Positions 17,711 to 26,151 of a stretch of 64,000 nucleotides of DNA are shown here, piece by piece. The translations under genes were made by a program, and so were the position numbers. Source of the stretch: Bacterioplanoides sp965219715. Its GTDB lineage: Bacteria; Pseudomonadota; Gammaproteobacteria; Pseudomonadales; Oceanobacteraceae. How positions within the stretch are numbered: the first letter of the stretch is position 1; each line of letters opens with the position of its first letter. The stretch is taken from assembly GCF_965219715.1 (NCBI RefSeq), contig NZ_OZ244785.1:3720001-3784000 (forward strand), written 5' to 3'. The notes below the pieces were generated by a model. The model did no database searches. It saw nothing but the letters and a program-made list of their open reading frames with translations, and was not told the origin of the DNA.

Positions 17711-18406
17711 TTACTCAGCGATGACTTCAGCTTCCGCTTCGTTATCATCTGATTCAGGCTGGAATGGCTGAATTTCAGGTTTGCTCAGGCCGAGGCGGGT
17801 GAAAATCATATCAATCAGAAAATCGGTAATCTGATCAATGTCATCCGGCTCGTATTGGCGTTTATTCAGTACTTCCAGTACCTGGGTTTCGAAGTCAGCG
17901 TAGTGCTGAGTGGTCGCCCAGATCATAAAAATCAGGTGGGTTGGATCGATCGCCCGGATTTTGCCCTGATCAATCCAGCTTTGGATAACAGCTGAGCGTT
18001 CTTTAACCCAGGCACGCATGTTCTGGCTCAGATGCTCACGCAGGTGAGGAGCGCCCTGGATAATTTCCATGGCGAAGATTTTAGATGCGTTGGGATGGGT
18101 GTAAGACAGCTGAACTTTGGAGCGGATAAAGCGGCTCAATACATCGGCAGGATCACTGTCCGGTGTAATGTCGGCTAACACTTCATTCCAGACCTGCATG
18201 ATGTTTTCAAGCAGCGCCCGGTACAGATTCGCTTTGTTTTTAAAGTAATAGTGGATGTTTGCTTTAGGAACACCGGCGCGGTCAGCAATGGACTGCATGC
18301 TGGTGCCTTTAAAACCGTGCAGTACGAACTCCTGTTCGGCTGCGGCAAGAATATTCTCGTTGTTACGTTCGCGGATTTTACCCGGCTTGTACTTCTGTTT
18401 AGTCAT
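17711..18406 (-). CDS. TetR-family regulator, RutR-like
   Basis: About 231 residues. The N-terminal helix-turn-helix (TSMQSIADRAGVPKANIHYY near 36-55) and the C-terminal segment with KIFAMEIIQGAPHL and FMIWATTQHYADFETQV match the RutR/YcdC group, which senses pyrimidines or purines in E. coli and relatives. I start at the ATG 18404-18406 (MTKQKYKPGK). A frame open to 18484 would run into the tsx terminator. It lies at the edge of the purine island, so it is the best candidate for its repressor. Two RutR-box-like sequences lie in the 24.1-24.6 kb divergent promoter. The acidic C-terminal tail (EAEAEVIAE) is of unknown use. Confidence 0.8.
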   Translation of the reverse strand: MTKQKYKPGKIRERNNENILAAAEQEFVLHGFKGTSMQSIADRAGVPKANIHYYFKNKANLYRALLENIMQVWNEVLADITPDSDPADVLSRFIRSKVQLSYTHPNASKIFAMEIIQGAPHLREHLSQNMRAWVKERSAVIQSWIDQGKIRAIDPTHLIFMIWATTQHYADFETQVLEVLNKRQYEPDDIDQITDFLIDMIFTRLGLSKPEIQPFQPESDDNEAEAEVIAE

Positions 18407-18482
18407 TCCTGTTTCCCGCCCTAAGGCGTAGTGGCAGACACAAAGGTCGGACCAGTTTAACACACACTCTACATAGGGAGAC

Positions 18483-18510
18483 AAAAAAGGGGCGCTGAAT
18501 GCGCCCCTTT
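18483..18510 (-). terminator. Terminator after the Tsx-like gene
   Basis: Read on the minus strand, AAAGGGGCGC and GCGCCCCTTT pair around a five-base loop and continue into a T run. It lies 31-58 bp past the stop of the Tsx-like gene. Confidence 0.88.
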
Positions 18511-18540
18511 GTTACATATTTATCATCACTAAATTAGCGA

Positions 18541-19296
18541 TTACAGATGTACTTTCAGCAGCAGGCTAACAGCGTTTTGGTCGCGCTTGCTGTCTTCAAC
18601 GCCTTTCTGACCGAACTTGTTATTCCAGTAGCTGTATTCAACACCCACTTTTACTTTGTTCTTTACGCCTAAGGCTGGGCCCAGGTTGTAAGTTAACTGT
18701 GGAGTAAAGTTCATCTCGGAATCGTGCTTACTGGTACCGGTTGAGTAGTCCAGGAAACCATCGATGTTGAAGTTACCCGCGTGCCAGCCGTAAGTCAGAG
18801 TGATCTGGTGATCATCATCATTGCTGCTGAAGGTGTTGTTACGCTGAGCGTAGTAGTAAGTAACGCTTGCGAAGTCCATGCCTGGGATCGCTAAATCAGC
18901 GCCGATACCATACAGGTAGTTGTCCTGGCTGAATGCGTTAGCGCCACCTTTTGCTGAGGTACCAAATTCGTAGGTGAATGCAGCATTGATGTTCTTAACA
19001 ATGCTGTCCTCGAAAGAAGTCAGAGTGAACTTAGGAGATACTTCACCGTAAGTTTCGCGGAACTCGTCTTCACCCACATGACGGTCAACGAAGAAGAATA
19101 CACCACCCCAGCTATGACCAGATACGTGCTCCAGAGTCAGAGTTGTTAACTCGTTATCTGTGCTGGTGTTGTCAGGGGTCATTGTGTACTGGTTGCCGTA
19201 CAGAGCAGAAAAACTGTTGTCTGCCCAGAATTGCTCAGCAGAAACGCCAGCTGAAGCCGCAGCGATAACAGCAGCAGTTAATAATTGCTTTTTCAT
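18541..19296 (-). CDS. Tsx/OmpK-like nucleoside channel of the outer membrane
   Basis: 251 residues with a signal peptide (MKKQLLTAAVIAAASAGVSA) and a beta-barrel of the nucleoside-specific channel (Tsx/OmpK) family. Typical features are the early WADNSFSALYG, the segment EHVSGHSWGGVFFFVDRH and the strand ending near the C-terminus (SLLLKVHL). Tsx-like channels let nucleosides and nucleobases cross the outer membrane. The start at 19296 has GGAGAGAG before it; a longer frame to 19338 lacks a signal peptide start. Together with the BMP-type importer upstream it would supply purines to the catabolic genes. Confidence 0.85.
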   Translation of the reverse strand: MKKQLLTAAVIAAASAGVSAEQFWADNSFSALYGNQYTMTPDNTSTDNELTTLTLEHVSGHSWGGVFFFVDRHVGEDEFRETYGEVSPKFTLTSFEDSIVKNINAAFTYEFGTSAKGGANAFSQDNYLYGIGADLAIPGMDFASVTYYYAQRNNTFSSNDDDHQITLTYGWHAGNFNIDGFLDYSTGTSKHDSEMNFTPQLTYNLGPALGVKNKVKVGVEYSYWNNKFGQKGVEDSKRDQNAVSLLLKVHL

Positions 19297-19386
19297 GATT
19301 TCTCTCTCCAGAGGTTTTGTTGCCCGGCCGGGATTCACCGCAGCCGGACCAGGTTTTTCAAACTTAAAAATTGAAGATACGGGTGA

Positions 19387-20463
19387 TTAAGACTGAGGTA
19401 ACTTGCCTTCAACGCCGTCGATGTACCAGTTCATGCCTTTCAGGTCGCCGTCAGACAGAGACTGACCCGCTTCAGCTTTCACAGTACCGTCCTGAGCTTT
19501 AACCGGGCCGTCGAATACACGTACTTTGCCAGCTTTGATTTCAGCTTTCTTCGCTTCAACCAGGGCTTTAACGTCGGCAGGAACAGCGTCGTTAAACGGT
19601 GCTAAGTCGGTTGCGCCTTCAGCGATGCCTGGCCACAGGTCTTCAGACTTCCAGCTACCGTCGATAACGGACTTCGCTTTTGCAACATACAGATCGCCCC
19701 AGTTGTGAACGGCTGCTGTCAGGTGTGCTTTGGCACCATAGGCGCTCATGTCAGAGTGGTAACCAATAGCGTATTTGCCTTTTGATTCTGCTGCCTGAAT
19801 AACGGCTGCGGAGTCGGTGTGCTGGGTCAGGATGTCTGCGCCTTGCAGCATCAGAGTTTCTGCCGCTTCACGTTCTTTAGCCGGGTCATACCAGGTGCTG
19901 GCCCAAACCACTTTAACGGTCACGTTAGGATTTACTTCTTTAGCGCCTTTGGTGAAAGCGTTGATGCCGCGGATTACTTCCGGAATCGGGAAAGAAGCCA
20001 CGTAACCCAGTACGTTAGACTTGGTCATTTTGCCAGCAACCATACCGGTCAGGTAACGACCCTGATAAGCACGGGCAAAATAATTACCCATGTTTTTTGA
20101 CTGCTTGTAGCCGGTAGCGTGCTCGAATTTTACTTTCGGGAAACGCTTCGCCACTTTCAGGGTTGGGTTCATGTAACCGAAAGAGGTGGTGAAGATAAGG
20201 CCGTGATCTTTTGCCAGACGACGGATAACACGTTCAGCATCCGGGCCTTCAGCAACACTTTCAACGTAGCTGGTTTCAACTTTGTCACCCAGCTGAGCTT
20301 CCATGTGCTTACGCGCTTCATCGTGGGCGTAAGTCCAGCCAGCGTCGCCGGTTGGGCCAACGTATACGAAGCCGATTTTTAGCGGATCTTCAGCGTTAGC
20401 GAAGCTGGCACCCAGTGCCAGGGTAGCTGCAGACAGCAGCGTTGCGATTTTATTGCGACCCAT
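19387..20463 (-). CDS. BMP-family ABC transporter substrate-binding protein (purine/nucleoside)
   Basis: 358 residues with signal peptide MGRNKIATLLSAATLALGAS (cleavage after ANA) and a PnrA/BMP-type periplasmic binding domain. KIGFVYVGPTGDAGWTYAHD near 28-47 is the characteristic first strand. Unlike many BMP proteins there is no lipobox Cys, so it is probably free in the periplasm. The family binds nucleosides or related purines. It is the last ABC gene of the minus-strand operon that diverges from xdhA, and the Tsx-like channel follows 90 bp on. Confidence 0.86.
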   Translation of the reverse strand: MGRNKIATLLSAATLALGASFANAEDPLKIGFVYVGPTGDAGWTYAHDEARKHMEAQLGDKVETSYVESVAEGPDAERVIRRLAKDHGLIFTTSFGYMNPTLKVAKRFPKVKFEHATGYKQSKNMGNYFARAYQGRYLTGMVAGKMTKSNVLGYVASFPIPEVIRGINAFTKGAKEVNPNVTVKVVWASTWYDPAKEREAAETLMLQGADILTQHTDSAAVIQAAESKGKYAIGYHSDMSAYGAKAHLTAAVHNWGDLYVAKAKSVIDGSWKSEDLWPGIAEGATDLAPFNDAVPADVKALVEAKKAEIKAGKVRVFDGPVKAQDGTVKAEAGQSLSDGDLKGMNWYIDGVEGKLPQS

Positions 20464-20519
20464 AACGGTCTCCTTCTCTCTGATAGTCTTTCAGTTATTA
20501 ATTTTTTATGTGTCGCTGA

Positions 20520-21446
20520 TTACACCTGAGGACGATACGGCTGCCCCAGTGCCAGAGGTGTGCTCAGCTTGGCTTTAATCGAGTCGTTAGCAATCACCAC
20601 GAGTACAACGATGGTGGCGACATACGGCAACATGGCTAACAGGTTTGGTGACGCTTCAAAGCCCAGTCCCTGCAATACCAGGTGCATAATGCTGGCGGCA
20701 CCAAATAAATACGCGCCTAATAAAATACGTTCGGCTTTCCAGCTGGCGAATACCACCAGTGCCAATGCAATCCAGCCACGACCAGCAGACATACCCTCGT
20801 TCCACATCGGTGTGTAAGCCAGCGATAGGTAGCCACCTGCCAGGCCTGCCATGGCACCGCCGAATAACACAGCGCCGTAACGAACTTTCATTACCGGAAT
20901 ACCAATGGCGTTGGCTGCTTCCGGGTTTTCACCGACAGCGCGAACCGTCAGGCCGACGCGAGTGCTGCGGAAGCACCAGAAAATCAGACCAAATAAAATC
21001 CAGGATAAATACACCAGAGGGTCCTGGCTGAAGAGAATCTTGCCAACAATTGGCAGCTCGCTTAACAGTGGGATTTCCCATGGCGTAATGCCTTCGATGG
21101 CCATGCCAACATAGCCGGCACCCAAAAAGGCACTTAAACCAATACCAAAAATGGTCAGCGCCAGGCCGGTGGCAACCTGATTGGTGACCAGAGAAATCGC
21201 CAGAAAACCAAATAACAGCGATACCACCATGCCAGCAATAATGGCTGCAACCACGCCCAGGCCAGCATTGCCGGTTACAACTGCTGCCATAAAGCCACAC
21301 ACAGCACCCATCAGTACCATGCCTTCCTGACCGAGGTTTAATACCCCGGACTTCTCTGCAACCATTTCACCCAGCGCAATCAGAATTAACGGAGTGCCGG
21401 TACGAATGGTGGCAAATAAAATATTTACGATCAGATCGAGATCCAT
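20520..21446 (-). CDS. BMP-type ABC transporter permease 2
   Basis: 308 residues, about eight to nine hydrophobic helices, of the branched-chain amino acid/BMP permease family. GEMVAEKSGVLNLGQEGMVLMGA near 26-48 is the conserved cytoplasmic and membrane signature of YufQ/NupQ-like permeases. It pairs with the larger permease encoded at 21466-22554, 19 bp upstream in transcription order, to form the heterodimeric channel. Confidence 0.88.
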   Translation of the reverse strand: MDLDLIVNILFATIRTGTPLILIALGEMVAEKSGVLNLGQEGMVLMGAVCGFMAAVVTGNAGLGVVAAIIAGMVVSLLFGFLAISLVTNQVATGLALTIFGIGLSAFLGAGYVGMAIEGITPWEIPLLSELPIVGKILFSQDPLVYLSWILFGLIFWCFRSTRVGLTVRAVGENPEAANAIGIPVMKVRYGAVLFGGAMAGLAGGYLSLAYTPMWNEGMSAGRGWIALALVVFASWKAERILLGAYLFGAASIMHLVLQGLGFEASPNLLAMLPYVATIVVLVVIANDSIKAKLSTPLALGQPYRPQV

Positions 21447-21465
21447 AATGTTTCTTTAACCCCGT

Positions 21466-22554
21466 TTAGCCTGCAGCAACTGAATGGCTGGTTGATGGTT
21501 TTTTAACTTTTACGATGCGATAGCTGATCAGCAGATCGCAGGCCAATAGATAAAACAGCAGCATGCCCTGGAATAAGCCGGTCAATGATTTCGGCAGGCC
21601 TAAATCCATCTGCGCCATTTCACCACCCATGTAGGTGAGGGCCAGCAGCATACTGGCGAACAAAATGCCCAGCGGATGCATGCGCCCAAGAAAGGCAACA
21701 ATAATGGCGGCATAGCCATATCCAGGGGAGATATAAGGTGTTAACTGGCCAACGGTACCGGTCACTTCGCTGACACCTGCTAAACCCGCCAGAGCGCCAC
21801 AAGCTAACAATGCCAGCCAGGTCAGACGGTTGGCTTTAAAGCCTGCAAACGCAGCGGCTGATTTGTCTTCGCCCAGAACGGCAATCTGGAAGCCCATCAT
21901 GCTGCGTGACATCAGAGTCCAGATGGCGGCCATCGCAAACAGGGCAAAGAAAATGCTGATATTCAGGCGGTAATCGTCAAACAGTACCGGCAGAGTGGCG
22001 GCTTCTGAAAAGATCGCTGACTCCGGAAAATTAAATCCTTCCGGATCTTTTAATGGCCCATGCACGCCATACAACAGCAGGTTTAAGGCGATGTAGTTCA
22101 GCATGATGGTGGTCAGAATTTCATTGGCGTTAAATTTGGTTTTTAACAGCGCTGCCAGTGCAGCCCAGGCCATGCCACACAAAGCACCAAAAAACAGAAC
22201 AGCCGGTAATACCCAGAGGCCTTCAGCTTCCATTAATTCCAGGGCGATATAACCACCACCCAGGCCACCTAAAATAAACTGACCTTCTGCGCCGATATTC
22301 CAGATCTTGGCTTTAAAACACAGCATCAGGCCCATGGCACACAGTAATAGCGGCCCGGCTTTGGTTCCCAGTTCGGTCCAGCCATAGAGATCACTTAATG
22401 GCGACACAAAAAAGGTATACAGAGACGCCAGCGGGTCTTTCCCCATGGCGGTGAATAACAAAGCGCCGCTTAACAGCGTCAGCAAAATCGCCAGCAGCGG
22501 AGACAGATAAGACATCGCCTTACTGTCGGATGGACGTTTTTCCAGCGTTAGCAT
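21466..22554 (-). CDS. BMP-type ABC transporter permease 1
   Basis: 362 residues of the YufP/NupP-like permease type with roughly nine to ten membrane segments. The conserved segment KAKIWNIGAEGQFILGGLG is near residues 80-98. The start overlaps the end of the ATPase gene by 7 bp, so the two are probably translationally coupled. Substrate is inferred as purine base or nucleoside from the neighbouring catabolic genes. Confidence 0.88.
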   Translation of the reverse strand: MLTLEKRPSDSKAMSYLSPLLAILLTLLSGALLFTAMGKDPLASLYTFFVSPLSDLYGWTELGTKAGPLLLCAMGLMLCFKAKIWNIGAEGQFILGGLGGGYIALELMEAEGLWVLPAVLFFGALCGMAWAALAALLKTKFNANEILTTIMLNYIALNLLLYGVHGPLKDPEGFNFPESAIFSEAATLPVLFDDYRLNISIFFALFAMAAIWTLMSRSMMGFQIAVLGEDKSAAAFAGFKANRLTWLALLACGALAGLAGVSEVTGTVGQLTPYISPGYGYAAIIVAFLGRMHPLGILFASMLLALTYMGGEMAQMDLGLPKSLTGLFQGMLLFYLLACDLLISYRIVKVKKPSTSHSVAAG

Positions 22555-24104
22555 AATGATTGATCCGGCTCGGTGGTGGATGAAGCAGTGGAAGAGTTGC
22601 TCTGATGATCAAAGTCACCGGCCATCCACAAGCCTAATTGATTGATTGAGACGTCATCGGTTTTGGCAACAGGTGACAGGCGGCCATCACAAATCGCACA
22701 AATGCGATCGCTGATGGAATACAGCTCATCGATATCTTCCGATACCACCAGAATGGCTGCGCCTTTATCACGTAAATCAATTAACGCATGACGAATTAAA
22801 ATAGCGGCACCAATGTCGACTCCCCAGGTCGGGTGAGAACACACCAGTAATTTCGGGTTTTGCAGCATTTCCCGGCCGATAATATATTTCTGTAAATTAC
22901 CACCGGACAATGATTTCGCCTGTGCCAGGCTGCCAGCGGTTTTTACATTAAATTTTTCGATAATGGTTTCAGCGAAAGCTCTCACTTTACTTTTATTAAT
23001 CCAGCCATTTTTCGTCAGGTTGCCCTGATAGGCGGTTAATAAACCATTGTCTTCCAGTGACATATCCGGCACGGCACCACGGCCCAGACGTTCTTCCGGT
23101 ACAAAGCCCAGGCCTGCCAGGCGGCGTTTTTCCGGCCCATGGTTACCTACCGCTTTACCAGCAAATAAAACGCTTTCAGCATTGCAGGTTTCTTCACCGC
23201 TGATCAGGTTTAATAATTCTTCCTGACCGTTACCGGCAACTCCGGCGATACCAAGAATTTCACCGGCTTTTACTTCCAGGTTGATATTCTTTAATGCGGT
23301 GGCGAACGGATCATCGGATTTAAAATCCAGTTCGCGGATATTCAGGAATGCTTCGCCACCTTCGGCACGCTCGTAATGTTCACTGAGTGGCGTATCATCA
23401 CCCACCATTAAACGCGCAATTTCTTCGGTGGATGTTACCCGTGGGTCACAGTGCCCGGTAACTTTGCCGCCACGCAAAATAGTGGCGTTATCACACAAGG
23501 CCCGAACTTCATCCAGCTTGTGGGAGATAAATAAGATGCTGCAGCCTTCTTCAGCAAGCTGACGCAGGGTGTGGAATAACACTTCCACTTCCTGGGGAGT
23601 CAGTACCGAGGTTGGCTCATCGAGAATCAGCAGTTTTACGTCCTGCAATAAACAGCGAACAATTTCGACCCGCTGCTGTTCACCGATTGATAAGGTGTTG
23701 ACGTATCGGTCCGGGTCCAAAGTCATGCCATAACGTTGCGACACTTCGCGAATACGCTGGCTTAACGCCGACAGATCTTTGCTTTCTTCTGGTGGCAAAC
23801 TTAACGCAATGTTTTCTGCCACCGTCAGGGTTTCAAACAACGAGAAGTGCTGAAACACCATACCAATGCCAAGTTCCCGTGCATGGGATGGGCCGCTGAT
23901 GCGTACCGCTTCTCCCTGCCAATACATCTGACCTTCATCCGGAGCAACCACTCCGTAAATGATTTTCATCAGGGTACTTTTACCGGCACCGTTTTCGCCT
24001 AACAGCGCATGTGTTTCTCCGGCATTGACCGTCAGGCTAACCTGATCGTTGGCAACACACCCCGGATATCGTTTGGTAATTTTGTTTAATTCTATTCTTT
24101 TCAT
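22548..24104 (-). CDS. BMP-type ABC transporter double ATPase
   Basis: About 518 residues with two ABC modules, like RbsA/YufO. The first has Walker A GENGAGKST near 40, signature LSIGEQQR and Walker B LLILDEP. The second lacks a canonical P-loop (GIAGVAGNGQEELLN) but has the signature LSGGNLQKYIIGRE, as is usual for this family. I start at the ATG at 24104 (MKRIELNKITKRYPG); the frame stays open to 24185 without domain content. First gene of the minus-strand import operon, diverging from xdhA. Confidence 0.88.
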   Translation of the reverse strand: MKRIELNKITKRYPGCVANDQVSLTVNAGETHALLGENGAGKSTLMKIIYGVVAPDEGQMYWQGEAVRISGPSHARELGIGMVFQHFSLFETLTVAENIALSLPPEESKDLSALSQRIREVSQRYGMTLDPDRYVNTLSIGEQQRVEIVRCLLQDVKLLILDEPTSVLTPQEVEVLFHTLRQLAEEGCSILFISHKLDEVRALCDNATILRGGKVTGHCDPRVTSTEEIARLMVGDDTPLSEHYERAEGGEAFLNIRELDFKSDDPFATALKNINLEVKAGEILGIAGVAGNGQEELLNLISGEETCNAESVLFAGKAVGNHGPEKRRLAGLGFVPEERLGRGAVPDMSLEDNGLLTAYQGNLTKNGWINKSKVRAFAETIIEKFNVKTAGSLAQAKSLSGGNLQKYIIGREMLQNPKLLVCSHPTWGVDIGAAILIRHALIDLRDKGAAILVVSEDIDELYSISDRICAICDGRLSPVAKTDDVSINQLGLWMAGDFDHQSNSSTASSTTEPDQSLC

Positions 24105-24585
24105 ATACAGCTTCTGACCGCCTGGTCGAAATGACAAAGCAATTCGCCTGCCATTTTTATTGGGGTGTAGGAAGAAAAGCGGCATTTTAATAAAAATTTA
24201 ATCAAAAGGTCAGCTTATTCGGGGGATTAAATGCGCCGAAAATGCGCTCCGTTTTCGGTCGACTGGTATTTTTGTCGGATATAAATGCACATATCCGGTG
24301 CAGTATTAATAACCTCTTGTTTTATATTGGTGCAAACCTGACTGAATGGTTAGATTATTATTGATTGGGTATTGCGGTAACAACTGCTTATAAATTTTTA
24401 ACGAATAAGTCTTTTGGTAACAGAAATAATCAGCGATATAGCAAAGCTTTGAACTGACTAAATATGCCTGGCGCATAACAGCACTTGCCATACATATATA
24501 TTAAGTTGTCTAATTGGTCAGGATATTGCTATGTGATTCCGTGAGAAGAAATCACAGTTATAAGAATGAAGAGGCAGACGCAGAC
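24105..24585. promoter_or_regulatory. Divergent promoter region of the purine import and xdh operons
   Basis: About 480 bp with no convincing gene, AT-rich, between the minus-strand ABC importer operon and the plus-strand xdh operon. Both promoters should lie here. Two sequences resemble the E. coli RutR box (TTGACCA-NN-TGGTCAA): CTGACTGAATGGTTAG at 24338-24353 (9 of 14 fixed bases) and TTGTCTAATTGGTCAG at 24506-24521 (11 of 14). No exact -35/-10 pair is claimed. Confidence 0.55.
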
Positions 24586-26151
24586 GTGGTTCGATTTTTT
24601 TTGAATGGGAACCTGACAATCGTACAAGATTTAGCCAGTGATACGACATTATTACGCTATTTACGATCTCAGCAGGCTCAGACAGGTACAAAAGAAGGGT
24701 GTGGTTCAGGTGATTGTGGTGCCTGCTCCGTTCTTCTGGGTGAGAAACAGGAAGGTCAGTGGCGCTACAAAGCGATCAATGCCTGTATCACCTTTGTTGC
24801 TCAGCTGAATGGTAAAAGCGTTGTCACGGTTGATGCGCTGGTGACCGGTCGCGGCACGCTTAATGGTGGAGATGGCGACGCTCAGCTACACCCGGCGCAG
24901 CAGGCGATGGTGGATTACCATGGTTCTCAGTGTGGCTTTTGTACCCCGGGTATTGTGATGTCTTTGGCGGCGCTGCATGAGTCCATTAACAATGGCGAAG
25001 ATGCTCAGCAGCAAGCGACACAACATCAGATCATCGAAGCGCTGTCGGGCAACCTGTGCCGCTGCACCGGTTATCGTCCTATCATCGAAGCTGCCTCCCA
25101 TCTCAATGACTACCCGGACAACCGTGATAACGCGGTTCAGGTATGGCAACCCGAGGTTAAAACGGATATCGCTGAAGCAACAGAGCAAGCAGGTTTTGGT
25201 AACGCTGAGCAACAGGCCTGGGCGCCAGAGAATGAAGATCAGTTAAAACAGCTGCTGCAGCAATATCCACAAGCCCGATTGGTGGCTGGTGCAACCGATC
25301 TGGCACTGGATGTCACCCAGTTCCTTAAGCCCATCGACAAGCTGATCGCCATCAATAGCATTGATTCGTTAAAAACCATCAACGATGAAGAGCATGCGCT
25401 GTTAATTGGTGCGGCAGCAACTTATAGCGATATTGAGCCGCTGCTGGCTCATTACTTCCCGGAATTTGCTCAACTGCTGCAGCGTCTGGGTTCACGCCAG
25501 GTACGCAACAACGGCACCCTTGGCGGTAATATTGCCAATGCTTCTCCTATCGGTGACACGCCGCCGGTGTTATTAGCGCTAGGCGCCTGTATTGAACTTG
25601 CCTCCGCTCCAGGTGTGGTGAACGATAGCGGCTCGCGCTGGCTGAAATTACAGGACTTTTTTGTCGACTATAAGAAAACCGTCCAGCAGCCGGGTGAATA
25701 CGTTCGTACGATCAAGATACCGAAACTGAAAGCCGCTGAGCAGCTGAAGGTTTACAAAATTTCCAAGCGCCTGGAAGACGATATTTCTGCGGTTCTGGCA
25801 GCGTTTAAAGTCACACTATCTGAAGATAAAAAAGTAACCGCAATCAGCACAGGCTTTGGTGGTATGGCTGCCATTCCGAAAGCGGCTGCTGAGCTTGAAA
25901 ATGCTTTAACCGGATTACCGGTAAACGGCACTCAGTTCCGTCAGGCGGCAGAAAAGCTGTCCGAGGACTTTACACCAATGTCCGACGTACGTGCGACCGA
26001 TGAATACCGTTTATTGGTGGCGAAAAATCTGGTGCAGAAATGTGCGTTGGAGTTGCTTCAGCCAGACAGCATTTCCCGTATTGAAAATATCCATTCCAGC
26101 CAGGTGGCTGCAAGCGACACCATTAACCTGATGGAGAATCACAATGCGTAA
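24586..26151 (+). CDS. xdhA: Xanthine dehydrogenase, FeS/FAD subunit
   Basis: The small subunit of molybdenum xanthine dehydrogenase, oxidising hypoxanthine and xanthine to urate with NAD+. Ferredoxin-like 2Fe-2S cysteines appear at GCGSGDCGACSVLL near 39-52. The second 2Fe-2S domain has CGFCTPG and CRCTGYRP. A FAD domain follows, with VAGATDLALDV and GTLGGNIANASPIGD. The start is uncertain: the conserved region begins at VVRFFLNG, so I use the GTG at 24586, but the frame is open back to 24514 with other GTG/TTG codons (24541, 24514). It overlaps xdhB by 8 bp. Confidence 0.9.
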   Translation: MVRFFLNGNLTIVQDLASDTTLLRYLRSQQAQTGTKEGCGSGDCGACSVLLGEKQEGQWRYKAINACITFVAQLNGKSVVTVDALVTGRGTLNGGDGDAQLHPAQQAMVDYHGSQCGFCTPGIVMSLAALHESINNGEDAQQQATQHQIIEALSGNLCRCTGYRPIIEAASHLNDYPDNRDNAVQVWQPEVKTDIAEATEQAGFGNAEQQAWAPENEDQLKQLLQQYPQARLVAGATDLALDVTQFLKPIDKLIAINSIDSLKTINDEEHALLIGAAATYSDIEPLLAHYFPEFAQLLQRLGSRQVRNNGTLGGNIANASPIGDTPPVLLALGACIELASAPGVVNDSGSRWLKLQDFFVDYKKTVQQPGEYVRTIKIPKLKAAEQLKVYKISKRLEDDISAVLAAFKVTLSEDKKVTAISTGFGGMAAIPKAAAELENALTGLPVNGTQFRQAAEKLSEDFTPMSDVRATDEYRLLVAKNLVQKCALELLQPDSISRIENIHSSQVAASDTINLMENHNA

